From positions 1,426,001-1,490,000 of the forward strand of contig NZ_CP146101.1 in NCBI RefSeq assembly GCF_037023745.1: a stretch of DNA of 64,000 nucleotides, read 5' to 3'. Source of the stretch: Streptomyces sp. SCSIO 30461 (lineage in GTDB: Bacteria > Actinomycetota > Actinomycetes > Streptomycetales > Streptomycetaceae). The first letter of the stretch is position 1; each line of letters opens with the position of its first letter. Below are positions 1 through 8,719 of the stretch, piece by piece. The position numbers and the translations under genes are program-made. A model generated the notes under the pieces. The model ran no database searches and had not been told where the DNA came from. It was given only the letters and a program-made list of their open reading frames with translations.

Positions 1-399
1 CTCGGGGGCGACGAGGCCGACGGCGCCGAAGACGGAGTAGATCGCGTCGAACTGCTCGTCTGAGGCGTGCAGGTAGTGCAGGGCGTGGCCGGCGACGAAG
101 GTGAGGTTGTTCAGCCGTCCGTAGTGGGAGCGTGCGCGGCGGACCTGGAGGCCGACCAGGTCGACGCCGGTGATATGGGCTCCGTGGCGGGTGGCGAGGT
201 GGGCGGCGTTGTGGCCGGGGCCGCAGCCGAGTTCCAGGAGTCGCTTGCCGCGCAGGTCGGGGCCGAGGACGTCGGCTCCAGGGCCTTGGCCGGGTCTCGT
301 GGTCCACTCCATCCGGGCGGGTACGGAAAGGGGTTCGGCGAGTCCGGCGGCGGTGCGCTGGAGGGCGTGGACGTGCCAGGGGGATGCCTGGGCGAGCAC
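1..399 (-). CDS. Class I SAM-dependent methyltransferase (3' end beyond window)
   Basis: Read on the minus strand from a GTG at 399, the frame gives a class I methyltransferase. The SAM-binding glycine loop is LLELGCGPGHNAAHLA, followed by an acidic strand end ITGVDLVGLQVRRAR and a motif II-like stretch FDAIYSVFGAVGLV. The C-terminal part lies outside the window, so substrate and length are unknown. The start overlaps the end of an upstream micro-ORF (TGA at 401-403), suggesting translational coupling. Fold assignment is firm; role is not inferable. Confidence 0.85.
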   Translation of the reverse strand, partial: MLAQASPWHVHALQRTAAGLAEPLSVPARMEWTTRPGQGPGADVLGPDLRGKRLLELGCGPGHNAAHLATRHGAHITGVDLVGLQVRRARSHYGRLNNLTFVAGHALHYLHASDEQFDAIYSVFGAVGLVAPE

Positions 400-400
400 G

Positions 401-506
401 TCAGATCTCCAGGAGGTGGAGGACGTCGGTGAGGTGGCGGCGGACGGCCTTGATGTAGGCGGGGTCGGTGGCCGGGTCGTTAGGCCGTGGTGTCGATGGT
501 GGTCAC
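401..506 (-). pseudogene. Frameshifted micro-ORF just upstream of the methyltransferase
   Basis: A GTG at 506 is preceded by a GGAGA-like ribosome site and reads VTTIDTTA before a TAA at 480-482. Removing one T (480 or 481) lets the frame run on as NDPATDPAYIKAVRRHLTDVLHLLEI to the TGA at 401-403, one base from the methyltransferase GTG. The intact version would be a peptide of about 34 residues with an amphipathic C-terminal helix, coupled to the methyltransferase. I do not recognise a family. The one-base lesion could be a true mutation or a sequence error. Confidence 0.45.
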
Positions 507-730
507 CGTGTCTCCGTCTCTGATCGGGCCGGGTCCGGGCACAGGAATGCCCGAGCCCGGTGTGGGCGTACGGAACTTCGGGGTGCCGCCCGGACCAAGG
601 GGGAGCCTGGATCACGGTCACGCCGTTCCGGGCGGCTGCTGATAAGTGAACCGGTGGTCACGCTCAGTGGGTACGGTGGAAGGCAGTCGAAGCGGTATAC
701 GCGGTTTACAGCTCCGAAGCGGAGGCGGTC
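507..730. promoter_or_regulatory. Divergent intergenic region
   Basis: About 220 bases separate the minus-strand micro-ORF/methyltransferase pair from the plus-strand HTH gene, so both promoters should lie here. The stretch 690-705 (gcggtatacgcggttt) is the only locally AT-richer patch near the plus-strand start and may hold a -10 element. No clear operator was found. Confidence 0.3.
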
Positions 731-1304
731 GTGGCGGCGCAGAGAGTCCCCAACTCCCGTCTGCGCGACGTCATCGACGCGGTCGGCTGCACCTACGAGG
801 CCCTCGCCCGAGACGTGCGGCGCATCGCCGCCGAGAACGGCGAGATCCTCCAGACCAACAAGTCGGCCATCTCGCACTGGGTGAACGGCACCCGTGCCCC
901 GTCGGGCCGAGTAGGCCAGTACCTCGCCGAAGCGCTGTCCCGCCGAGCGGGGCGCACGGTCACACGATTGGGACATCCCCGGCACAGCCTTCATCGACCC
1001 CGGGGAGAACTGGTGCGGTGTTCGGTGCCCCGTATGCAGCTCCGACATCGAAGACTGGTGGGGCAACGCGATGGACACGGCAGCCCTTCCAGACGGCTAC
1101 TTCGACTCACTTGCTGTGACTATGCCCTGTTGCTCTGCCCCGATGGACTTGAACGCCCTCGACTACGTCGAGGCTGCGGGTTTCGCCAGGTACAGCCTCG
1201 TAGCCACAGACCCAGAATGCGAGCTACCGCTACCGGCAGTTAGCGTCCAGGCGCTGGAGGATCTCCTGGGCACGGACCTGCGGCAGGTCGTCGCCCGGTA
1301 CTGA
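731..1304 (+). pseudogene. Broken gene: HTH regulator head joined out of frame to a Cys-rich tail
   Basis: A GTG at 731 with GGAGG six bases upstream opens an HTH protein head of a type common in Streptomyces (LRDVIDAVGCTYEALARDV, then TNKSAISHWVNGTRAPSGR and YLAEALSRRAGRTVT). After about residue 77 this frame loses sense. From about 966 another frame is clearly coding: DWDIPGTAFIDPGENWC, a CPVC knuckle, then DIEDWWGNAMD and FDSLAVTMPCCS, ending at 1304 with DLLGTDLRQVVARY. The tail looks like the C-terminal part of a separate zinc-ribbon protein. A deletion that fused two genes, or a frameshift, around 950-966 would explain it. Neither part should yield a normal product. Confidence 0.6.
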
Positions 1305-1322
1305 CGTCAAGTGCTGGCTTCG

Positions 1323-1869
1323 CTATGCGGGGCCGCTCGGAAACAGAAGCTCGTACGGCAGGTAATCGTCGTCCGGTACGCGCGGCACGTAGTCCGGGGC
1401 CGTGCGCGCGGCCACAGCCAGCAGGCGAGCGGCAGCCTCCTCCTCGGAGAGAGGCAAGCCCGAGGGCGCGCAGAAGGCGGTCGCGCTCGGCGTCGAAGTC
1501 CGGGTGGTCGGCCCGAAGGTCCGAGCCGAACTCGCTGATCGCGAAGCCCTTCGCCAGGTCGCGCCAGAAGGGCAGTACGGCGATGAGTGTGATGGCCTCG
1601 ACGAGGTCGGCGCCGATCAACGTGGCCTGGCCCTCGGAATCGGCATACAGGACATGCCGCTCCTCGGCCCCGGCTTCCCCGCAGAGGAAGTACGTGCCGC
1701 CGGCGCCGCATCCGGCTACCGGGTGCAGCGGCCTGCCAGAGGGAAGTACAAGATCCTCGATAGGATCCCGGCGATCTATGTCGAAGTCACCTGGCCAGGC
1801 CAGCGCGGCAGCCAGCGACGAGTCTTGCTCAAGGCCCTTGAAATTCGCACACGGGCGGGGGCTGCGCAC
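1323..1869 (-). pseudogene. Frameshifted small protein gene of unknown function
   Basis: From a GTG at 1869 the minus strand reads sensible protein (NFKGLEQDSSLAAALAWPGD, SGRPLHPVAGCGAGGTYFLC, ADSEGQATLIGADLVEAITL) up to LLRALGL. One extra base at about 1458 then shifts the frame. The continuation, SEEEAAARLLAVAARTAPDY followed by VPRVPDDDYLPYELLFPSGP, ends at a TAG at 1323. Restored, it would be about 180 residues. The true start is uncertain. It resembles small cytosolic proteins of SUKH-like or immunity type only in general composition, so I make no functional call. Confidence 0.5.
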
Positions 1870-1878
1870 GCACGCACG

Positions 1879-3624
1879 TCAGAGGAGGTTGTTGTAGCCC
1901 TTCCCGCTGGTGGCGATCTTCGTGCGCGTGGCGAGTGGGGCTGAGGACCGGCCGGTGCCTTTGTAGAGCCAGAGGGCGCCCGAGCCGTCGCGGGCGATGA
2001 GGTCGGCTTTGCCGTTGTCGGTCAGGTCGCCGACGACGGACAGTGCGTCGTAGGTCTGCCAGCCGCCGCCGACCCTGACTCGGGTGGCGAAGGGGGCCGA
2101 CGGCTTGCCGGTGCCCTTGTAGAGCCAGAGCACGCCGGTCTTGTCCCGGGCGAGGAGGTCGGGGTGCGTGTCGCCGGTGAGGTCGGCCGAACCGGCCAGC
2201 CGGTTGTACGCCTGCCAGCCGCCGCCGACCCTGACTCGGGTGGCGAAGGGGGCCGACGGTTTGCCGGTGCCCTTGTAGAGCCAGAGCACGCCGGTCTTGT
2301 CCCGGGCGAGGAGGTCGGACCGCTTGTCCCCGTTCACGTCGCCGGCCCCGGTGAGGGTGTCGTACGCGTTCCACCCGGTGCCGACCTTGACACGGGCCTT
2401 GAAGGTTTCCTTCGCCTTGAAGGTGAACTGGCGCTGGTAGTACCAGAGCGTGCCCTTCGCGTCCCGGGCGACGAGGTCCCCGTGCCCGTGCTGCGCACCG
2501 GCCGGGACTCCCTTCAGGTAGCGGAGGTCTTCACTGACGGGGTCCAGCTTGGTGATCTGGTTGTAGGTCTGCCAGCCGGTGCCGATCAGGCTGCGTGTGG
2601 AGAGCGGTGTGGTGGGCTTTCCGGTCCCGGCGAACCGGTACAGGCTGCCGGAGGTGTCCCGGGCCAGGAGTTGATGGCGCAGGTGCAGCGTTCCGGTGCC
2701 GGCGGTGAAGGTGGAGGTGCGGTCGAGTGCGCTGCCGTAGGGGGCGAGCTGGTAGATGTCGTGCACCACGTGGGTGGCGATCCGCCAGGTGTCCATGCCC
2801 GGGGGTGCGGTCAGGGTGTACTCGATGGTGTGGTCGCCTGAGCTCGCCTCGCAGGCGAGGTTGTTCCCGCCTCCGAAGATCAGGCGGGTCTGGCGTGCAC
2901 ACGAGATACCGGGGCTGGTGGTGACATCGGTGATGGCCACCTCGTCGCGGCGCCAGTTCGGCTGCCCGTCGGAAGGCAGGTAGTAGGTGTATATCTTCCC
3001 GGGGTCGGTGGCGTGGACGCGTAGTTTGTGGCGCACGGAGCGTCCTGCCGGTACGGCCGGTGTGTCGAAGGCGACGGTGTTGCGGGCGGCGGACGTGGCG
3101 GGGGTGACGACCTTGAGGAGGGCGTGGCCGTGAGTGGCGCCTTCGGGGGAGCTCTCCGACTTCTGCACGGACTGCACGGCCGCCGAGACGTCCCCACCGG
3201 TCGGCACCCAGGCGTAACCGAAGTGCACCGTCACATTGCGGGTGCTGTCGTCGAGGTGGAAGAAGAGCTTCCTGTACCCCTTGGAGAGAGGGCCTCGCTC
3301 GCAGGTGTAGACGCCGTGGGTGCCCGGGGGCGTCTTGCAGTCGTTGTCCTGCAGGATGAACGTGTCGGGGAGGACCGCGTCCGCCGCGATGGTCCCGGTC
3401 AGAGCCTCGGTGGAGAGGGCGAAGACCATGGTGCCGCTGCGGTAGGGGCCGGATGCTTGCCAGGGTTCGGCCAGCCAGGAGGCACCCGGCGCCGCGACCT
3501 GGTCGTCCGCGGCCAGGACGAGCGGCTCGCTGTCGGCGGCCGCGGCAGGTGCGAGGACCAGTGGTCCGCTGATGCACGCGGCCGCGGTGGCTATCGCCGC
3601 CGCGCGCCGCAATCTCGTACGCAA
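1879..3624 (-). CDS. Secreted FG-GAP/VCBS repeat protein
   Basis: A 581-residue exported protein. The N-terminus (Arg-rich, then AAAIATAAACISGPLVLAPA with a cut near AAA-DS) is a Sec signal. Residues 40-290 form an all-beta region without a recognised fold. From about 310 to the end there are repeated blades of the pattern DLLARD..G.LWLYKGTGK..APFATRVRVG.GWQAYN, the calcium-binding FG-GAP repeat that builds a beta-propeller. Two neighbouring blades are almost identical in DNA. Similar Streptomyces proteins are extracellular and of unknown function; binding to carbohydrate or cell wall is a guess. A hairpin at 3641-3670 lies just upstream. Confidence 0.85.
   Translation of the reverse strand: MRTRLRRAAAIATAAACISGPLVLAPAAAADSEPLVLAADDQVAAPGASWLAEPWQASGPYRSGTMVFALSTEALTGTIAADAVLPDTFILQDNDCKTPPGTHGVYTCERGPLSKGYRKLFFHLDDSTRNVTVHFGYAWVPTGGDVSAAVQSVQKSESSPEGATHGHALLKVVTPATSAARNTVAFDTPAVPAGRSVRHKLRVHATDPGKIYTYYLPSDGQPNWRRDEVAITDVTTSPGISCARQTRLIFGGGNNLACEASSGDHTIEYTLTAPPGMDTWRIATHVVHDIYQLAPYGSALDRTSTFTAGTGTLHLRHQLLARDTSGSLYRFAGTGKPTTPLSTRSLIGTGWQTYNQITKLDPVSEDLRYLKGVPAGAQHGHGDLVARDAKGTLWYYQRQFTFKAKETFKARVKVGTGWNAYDTLTGAGDVNGDKRSDLLARDKTGVLWLYKGTGKPSAPFATRVRVGGGWQAYNRLAGSADLTGDTHPDLLARDKTGVLWLYKGTGKPSAPFATRVRVGGGWQTYDALSVVGDLTDNGKADLIARDGSGALWLYKGTGRSSAPLATRTKIATSGKGYNNLL
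2057..2162 (-). repeat. 106-bp direct repeat, copy A (FG-GAP blade)
   Basis: This stretch matches 2213-2318 with one mismatch seen by eye (c/t in acggcttgcc versus acggtttgcc). The period is 156 bases, exactly 52 codons, one propeller blade. Near identity at synonymous sites points to recent blade duplication or conversion. Confidence 0.85.
2213..2318 (-). repeat. 106-bp direct repeat, copy B (FG-GAP blade)
   Basis: Partner of the repeat at 2057-2162. The copies are separated by 50 bases that differ. Confidence 0.85.
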
Positions 3625-3640
3625 GAAAGGCTCCTACTCG

Positions 3641-3670
3641 GATGTCCCCGGCCCGCGGGCCGGGGACATC
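3641..3670 (-). terminator. Perfect 30-base palindrome, likely terminator of the FG-GAP remnant
   Basis: Fifteen bases of GATGTCCCCGGCCCG are followed directly by their reverse complement, giving a very stable GC hairpin. It sits 21 bases past the stop of the minus-strand remnant and just upstream of the next minus-strand gene, so it should separate the two transcripts. There is no clear U-run, which is usual for Streptomyces hairpin terminators. Confidence 0.7.
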
Positions 3671-3691
3671 GTGGTGCGAGAGACAGGCAGT

Positions 3692-4696
3692 TCAGAAGAT
3701 CCCGGTGATGGTCTTGGACCAGTATCCGGTTCCGACCAGTCGGGGGGAGCGGTGGGTTGTCGTACCGCCCGGATAGAAGAGCAGGCACCCGGTGGGGCAG
3801 GTGGTGCTGTCGGCGGCCCCGCTGCTCGTGACGTAGTCGATCACCAGGTCGGGGTCCGCGGGAGTGGTGGCCCACAGGTCGCCGGCACTCTCCCCGGTGG
3901 TGGGGACGAAGCTGCGGTACTGGGTGGGTGCGCCGTCGAGCGAGTCGGTGAAGGTCCTGACGACGCCCTGTGCGTTGCCGGCGGAGGCCAGAAGGGGCCT
4001 GTTTCCCTTGTTCCAGCCGCCGCTGCCGTAGATCGCCTTGTGGTCGAAGTCGATACTGTACGTGCCGCTGGCGCTCTTCTCTCCGGGGAAGATGATGAGT
4101 TGGCGGGTCGTCTCATCTCGTGCGAGAAGGTCCTTGATGCCGTCGCCGTCCTGGTCGCCGATCGCGAGGATCGTGCGGTTCAGCCACAGCGAGCCGTTGC
4201 CGATGCGCTTCGGCTTCCCGAGGTCGAAGGGGTCCGCCTGGTTCGCGGCACCGTCCCCAGCTGTCTTCCCGGAGTAGAGATAGAGGTCGGCGTCGGCGTC
4301 GGTGCAGGGATCTGCCTTGCACTGGATGGTGACCAGGTCGTTCCCACCCTTGTAGCCGCTGTCGGTTCGTCCGTCGATGTCACCTGGGGTGATCATCTGC
4401 AGGACGCTCTTCCAGCCGCCGACCTTTGCGGAGCTGGAGGGTGCGGCGAGCTCGCGTCGGGTGGCGTATTCGGGCTCGCCGAGGCCGTTGCCGGCGTAGA
4501 GGTAGGTCTTGTTGTCTTTGAGTCGTACGAGGATGTCCTCGTAGCCGTCGGGTGCGGCGGTGGGGCTGGTGAGGTTGGCGAAGCCACCGCCGTGCGCGAT
4601 GAGGGCTCCGCTCCAGCCGCCGCTTCCCACGATCACGGACGGAGCGAGCTTGCCCGTGCCGTCGCCGCCGTAGAGGTGCGGGCGGTTCAGGCGGCT
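3692..4696 (-). pseudogene. 5'-truncated FG-GAP repeat protein gene
   Basis: The minus-strand frame ending at 3692 is full of FG-GAP blades (HLYGGDGTGKLAPSVIVGSG, DILVRLKDNKTYLYAGN, GDQDGDGIKDLLARD, DPDLVIDYVTSSG). It is cut off upstream by an in-frame TGA at 4697-4699, before any signal peptide or start. The first blades read SRLNRPHLYGG straight after that stop. An ATG further upstream at 4748 in another frame (MAEQGDRLAAYHRV) looks like the head of an unrelated gene, so a deletion junction near 4700 is the simplest account. About 335 codons remain. It could be translated from an internal ATG at 4636 but would lack export signals. Confidence 0.65.
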
Positions 4697-4699
4697 TCA

Positions 4700-4947
4700 C
4701 CCCGCAGACGCGGTGGTAGGCCGCCAGTCGGTCCCCCTGCTCGGCCATTCACCAATATCGGAAATTTATCCCATTTCCACTACTATGGTGGTGGTCACGG
4801 CTCTGCGGCAGTCGGGAGCTGCCTCTTCGCTGTCGTGACGCGCCCGTCCGGCCTCCATGAGCCACCGGGTGGCACCACGCATCCCGCGGATCCGAACACG
4901 GGTTGCCGGACCACACCTCAGTCCGGGGAACGCGAAAGAAGCTTCTC
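4700..4947 (+). promoter_or_regulatory. Leader region of the molybdenum hydroxylase operon
   Basis: This region of about 250 bases contains an unusually AT-rich patch (4747-4795, around aatatcggaaatttatccc) in otherwise GC-rich DNA, next to an imperfect inverted repeat ccacta/tggtgg. It is the best candidate for promoter and operator of the downstream operon. No binding protein can be assigned. Confidence 0.35.
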
Positions 4948-5568
4948 ATGGCCCTACCGACGTCCAGTGTCATCACCCTGAAGATCAACGGCGAGAACTA
5001 CACACTGCCCGTCGACCACCGCACCACCCTGCTGGACGCCTTGCGTGAGCGCCTCGGCCTGACCGGCTCCAAGAAGGGCTGCGACCAGGGGCAATGTGGC
5101 GCTTGTACCGTCCTGCTGGACGGCCGCCGCAGCGTCGCCTGCCTGCAACTGGCCGTAGCGGCCGAAGGACGCGTGATCACCACCATCGAGGGACTCGCCG
5201 ACGGCGAGCGGCTGCACCCTGTGCAGCAGGCCTTCCTCGAACTGGACGGGTTCCAATGCGGCTACTGCACCCCCGGCCAGATCTGTTCCGTGATCGGGGT
5301 GATCCAGGAGCACGCGGCCGGCTGGCCGAGTGCCGTCACGGACGACGTCCGGCCCGATGCGGCAGCGGTACCCCTGACCGCGGAGGAGATCCGCGAGCGG
5401 ATGAGCGGCAACCTGTGCCGCTGCGGTGCCTACGTCTCGATCATCGAGGCGGTGGCCCGTGCGGCCGGTGCCGCCGCCGGACCCGCCGATCCCTCCGGAA
5501 CGCATGCCGACTTGGGCGCGTCGGCGGACGGCAGTCCCGAGAGCAGCGCAAAAAGGGCCGTGACATGA
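4948..5568 (+). CDS. paoA: Molybdenum hydroxylase, 2Fe-2S subunit (PaoA/YagT type)
   Basis: Small electron-transfer subunit of a xanthine oxidase-family enzyme, 206 residues. An N-terminal plant-type ferredoxin domain has Cys45, Cys50, Cys53 (GCDQGQCGAC) and Cys65. The helical domain carries Cys104, Cys107 (FQCGYCTPGQ), Cys157 and Cys159 (GNLCRCG) for the second cluster near the cofactor. All eight ligands are present. No Tat signal is seen with the ATG at 4948 or with the upstream ATG at 4903, so the enzyme is probably cytoplasmic. The end overlaps the next ATG (ATGA), typical of a tightly coupled operon. Substrate is unknown; PaoABC homologues oxidise aromatic aldehydes. Confidence 0.9.
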   Translation: MALPTSSVITLKINGENYTLPVDHRTTLLDALRERLGLTGSKKGCDQGQCGACTVLLDGRRSVACLQLAVAAEGRVITTIEGLADGERLHPVQQAFLELDGFQCGYCTPGQICSVIGVIQEHAAGWPSAVTDDVRPDAAAVPLTAEEIRERMSGNLCRCGAYVSIIEAVARAAGAAAGPADPSGTHADLGASADGSPESSAKRAVT

Positions 5569-6557
5569 GGGAGTTCGGATACCAGAGGGTCACCGACGTG
5601 GCGCACGCCGTCGCGGTGCTGGACGCCGATCCAAGGGCACGCTTCCTCGGCGGTGGCACCAACCTCGTCGACCTCATGAAGACCGGCGTGGAACGCCCCG
5701 CCCGGCTCGTCGACATCCGAGGACTCCCGCTCGACGAGATCGCAACGACCCCCCGGGGCGGTCTGTGCATCGGCGCCACCGTCACCAACTCCGACCTCGC
5801 CGCCCATCCCGAGGTCCGGCTACGGTACCCGGCACTGACGCAGGCTGTCCTGGCCGGCGCGTCCGGTCAGCTGCGCAACATGGCGACGGTCGGTGGAAAC
5901 CTGCTGCAGCGCACCCGCTGCGGCTATTTCACCGACGTCTCTCGCCCCTGTAACAAGCGCGTCCCCGGCAGCGGCTGCCCGGCGGTCGAGGGCGAACACC
6001 ACAACCATGCGATCCTGGGCGCGTCCGACCATTGCGTGGCGGTGCACCCGTCCGACATGGGCGTCGCACTGGCTGCCTTCGACGCTGTCGTGCACTTCGA
6101 AACCGCCGACGGGCCGGGCGAGTTGCCCCTGGAGGAGTTCTACCTTCCGGTGGGCGACACTCCGCACCGCGAAACCGCCTTGCCGGCGGGCGCGCTGATC
6201 ACCGGCGTCACTCTGCCGCCCCTCCCGGTCGCCGCCCACTCCCGCTACCGCAAGGTGCGTGAGCGTGCTTCGTTCGCGTTCGCCATCGGTTCGCTCGCCC
6301 TCGCGCTCGACGTCCGGGACGGTGTCGTGCGGGACGCGCGTCTCGCCCTCGGAGCGGTCGCCTCCAGGCCGTGGCGGGCCCGCGCGGCCGAACGCGTCCT
6401 GATCGGTGCGCTCGCCGACGCCGAGACCTACGCCGCGGCGGCCACGGCCGAACTCGCGGCAGCACGGCCGCTGCCGCACAACGGATACAAGGTGACCCTG
6501 ATGCACAATCTCGTGGTGGCCGAGCTGACCGCACTCGCCGAGAAGACCGCCCGATGA
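5565..6557 (+). CDS. paoB: Molybdenum hydroxylase, FAD subunit with extra Fe-S cluster (PaoB/YagS type)
   Basis: A 330-residue FAD-binding subunit that passes electrons between the 2Fe-2S centres and acceptor. FAD contacts are visible at 27-34 (FLGGGTNL) and 108-113 (TVGGNL). The loop after the second contact contains Cys119, Cys129 and Cys138 (RCGYFTDVSRPCNKR, GSGCPA) and Cys157. This spacing matches the unusual 4Fe-4S cluster known from E. coli PaoB and from 4-hydroxybenzoyl-CoA reductase-like enzymes, and is absent from ordinary xanthine dehydrogenase. It overlaps paoA by four bases and paoC by four bases, so the three are translated together. Confidence 0.9.
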   Translation: MREFGYQRVTDVAHAVAVLDADPRARFLGGGTNLVDLMKTGVERPARLVDIRGLPLDEIATTPRGGLCIGATVTNSDLAAHPEVRLRYPALTQAVLAGASGQLRNMATVGGNLLQRTRCGYFTDVSRPCNKRVPGSGCPAVEGEHHNHAILGASDHCVAVHPSDMGVALAAFDAVVHFETADGPGELPLEEFYLPVGDTPHRETALPAGALITGVTLPPLPVAAHSRYRKVRERASFAFAIGSLALALDVRDGVVRDARLALGAVASRPWRARAAERVLIGALADAETYAAAATAELAAARPLPHNGYKVTLMHNLVVAELTALAEKTAR

Positions 6558-8719
6558 CCACCGCCACGACCGGCGCAACCGCTCGGCCGAGTTCCGTCGG
6601 AACCGCGCGCACCCGCGTCGAGGGCCGGGACAAGGTCACCGGCGCGGCCCGCTACGCGGGAGAGATCTCCTTCGCCGACCTCGCGCACGGCTGGTTCGTG
6701 CTCTCCACGATCGCCCGCGGCCGCGTGAAGGCCGTCGACTCCGCCCCCGTCCTCGCCATGCCTGGCGTCCTCGCCGTACTGGACCACAGCAACTCCCCCC
6801 GTGTCGAGACCGACTACATCGGCCTGATGGGGTCGAAGCCCGATCCGACGTGCGCCGTCTTCCAGCACGACCGGGTGCCGCACCTGGGCTGGCCTGTGGC
6901 ACTGGTCGTCGCCGAGACCTCCGAGCAGGCCCGCGAAGCCGCCGACACCCTGGTCGTGCACTACGAACAGGAGCCCCACGATGTCGACTTCGCCGCTGAA
7001 CGCCCCGATGCCTACCCGCTGGACGGTCATGCGCCGCCGGCCGTGACCGAGAAGGGCGACCTCGACGCCGAGCTCGCGGCCTCAGCCGTCGTGGTGGACG
7101 CCGAGTACACCACCCCCGAAGAGCACCACAACCCGATGGAACCGCATGCTGCCACCGCCCGTTGGGAGGACGGCCGACTGGAGGTCGTCGACTCCAACCA
7201 GGGCACCACCTGGGTGGCGGGGGAACTCGCGAACCTGTTCCAGCTCGACCCCTCATCGGTGCACGTGCGCTCCGAGCACGTCGGCGGGGGTTTCGGCTGT
7301 AAGGGCATCCTCGCCCACCAGGTGGCCGCCGTCATGGCCGCGACCGTCCTGCAGCGCCCCGTACGGGTCGTCCTGACCCGCCGTCAGATGTTCTCGCTGG
7401 CCGGCTACCGCAGCCCCACCGCTCAGCGCGTTCGTCTCGGCGCCGACTCCGACGGGAGGCTGCGCGCGCTGGAGCACCGCTCGCAGAGCGTCACTTCCAC
7501 GGTGCACGAGTTCATCGAACCGAGCGCGGATGTGGCCCGCGTGATGTACGACGCCGACGCCCACCACACGGCGAACAGGGTCGTACGGCTCGACGTACCC
7601 ACCCCGACCTGGATGCGTGCCCCGGGTGAGGCGCCCGGCTCGTTCGCTCTGGAGGCGGCGCTCGACGAACTCGCCGAGGAGTGCGGAATCGACCCGATCG
7701 AGCTGCGCATGCGCAACGAACCCGACAGGGGACCGGTCTCGGGGCTGCCGTTCGCCGGCCGCAGCCTCCCCGCCTGCTACCAGGAGGGGGCCCGGAGGTT
7801 CGGTTGGGCGGATCGCGACCCGCGTCCGGGCCTGCGCCGCGAGGGCCGCTGGCTGCTGGGCACCGGCATGGCGGCGGCTTCGTTCTTCGTCGGCGCGGCA
7901 CCCTCCACGGCCGCGCTGACCGCTCACGTGGACGGCACCTTCACCGTGCGGATCGCGGCGGCCGACATCGGCACCGGGGCCCGCACGGCGCTGACCATGG
8001 TCGCCGCGGACGCCCTGGGTGTGCCGCCGGAGCGGATCGAGGTCCGCATCGGCGACAGCGACTTCGGACCGGCGATGATCGCCGGTGGGTCCATGGGCAC
8101 CCGCTCGTGGGCCTGGGCGGTCACAATCTCGGCCGAAGAACTGCGCGACCGGCTGGCCCTGAGCGGTGACATCCCGCCGGAGGGCATCACCGTGCGCTCG
8201 GACACGGCCGGGGCCGTCGGAGCCCTCGCTCCCGCCGAACGTCACTCCTACGGAGCTCAGTTCGCGGAAGTAGCCGTCGACGTCACCACGGGCGAGGTGC
8301 GCGTGCGCAGGATGCTTGGCATCTTCGCGGCGGGCCGGATCGTCAACCCGCTCACCGCACGCGGCCAGTTCACGGGCGGCATGATCTGGGGCATCTCCAT
8401 GGCCCTGCACGAGGAGGCCGTACGGGACCGTGCCTCGGGGGGCAACATCGGCGCCGACCTGGCCGGCTACCACGTGGCCACACACGCCGACGTGCCCCGT
8501 GTCGAGGCCGACTGGATCGACGACGTGGACCCGGACGATCCAGTCGGCATCAAGGGCATCGGCGAGATCGGGATCGTGGGCGCCGCGGCCGCCGTCGCCA
8601 ACGCGGTCTGGCACGCCACCGGCGTACGTCACCGGAGCCTGCCCATCAGGCCGGACCGGGTCATCCGTGCGGGGGCCCCGCACGCTTGCCGTCGCCGGGG
8701 AACCGCTCGGCCGGGCTGA
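6554..8719 (+). CDS. paoC: Molybdenum hydroxylase, catalytic molybdopterin subunit (PaoC/YagR type)
   Basis: Large subunit, 721 residues, that binds the molybdopterin (probably cytosine dinucleotide) cofactor. Visible landmarks are the N-terminal RVEGRDKVTGAARYAGEI, the cofactor loop HVGGGFGCKG, and the C-terminal GIKGIGEIGIVGAAAAVANA. In the last, Glu671 is the conserved base that activates the Mo-bound hydroxyl. The start overlaps paoB (ATGA). The last 15 or so residues (GAPHACRRRGTARPG) do not look like the family, whose members usually end near PDRVIRA. The reading frame runs into the presumed start of an xdhC gene and stops 24 bases before an insertion element. Confidence 0.9.
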   Translation: MTTATTGATARPSSVGTARTRVEGRDKVTGAARYAGEISFADLAHGWFVLSTIARGRVKAVDSAPVLAMPGVLAVLDHSNSPRVETDYIGLMGSKPDPTCAVFQHDRVPHLGWPVALVVAETSEQAREAADTLVVHYEQEPHDVDFAAERPDAYPLDGHAPPAVTEKGDLDAELAASAVVVDAEYTTPEEHHNPMEPHAATARWEDGRLEVVDSNQGTTWVAGELANLFQLDPSSVHVRSEHVGGGFGCKGILAHQVAAVMAATVLQRPVRVVLTRRQMFSLAGYRSPTAQRVRLGADSDGRLRALEHRSQSVTSTVHEFIEPSADVARVMYDADAHHTANRVVRLDVPTPTWMRAPGEAPGSFALEAALDELAEECGIDPIELRMRNEPDRGPVSGLPFAGRSLPACYQEGARRFGWADRDPRPGLRREGRWLLGTGMAAASFFVGAAPSTAALTAHVDGTFTVRIAAADIGTGARTALTMVAADALGVPPERIEVRIGDSDFGPAMIAGGSMGTRSWAWAVTISAEELRDRLALSGDIPPEGITVRSDTAGAVGALAPAERHSYGAQFAEVAVDVTTGEVRVRRMLGIFAAGRIVNPLTARGQFTGGMIWGISMALHEEAVRDRASGGNIGADLAGYHVATHADVPRVEADWIDDVDPDDPVGIKGIGEIGIVGAAAAVANAVWHATGVRHRSLPIRPDRVIRAGAPHACRRRGTARPG

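Noticed and set aside
67..523. Plus-strand frames over the first 500 bases
   Set aside because: They are shadows of the minus-strand methyltransferase, which has a clear SAM motif.
4380..4748. A 122-codon minus-strand frame beginning MAEQGDRLAAYHRV
   Set aside because: After about 17 codons it runs antisense-like in the wrong frame over the FG-GAP remnant; only the head may be real, as a fragment at a deletion junction.
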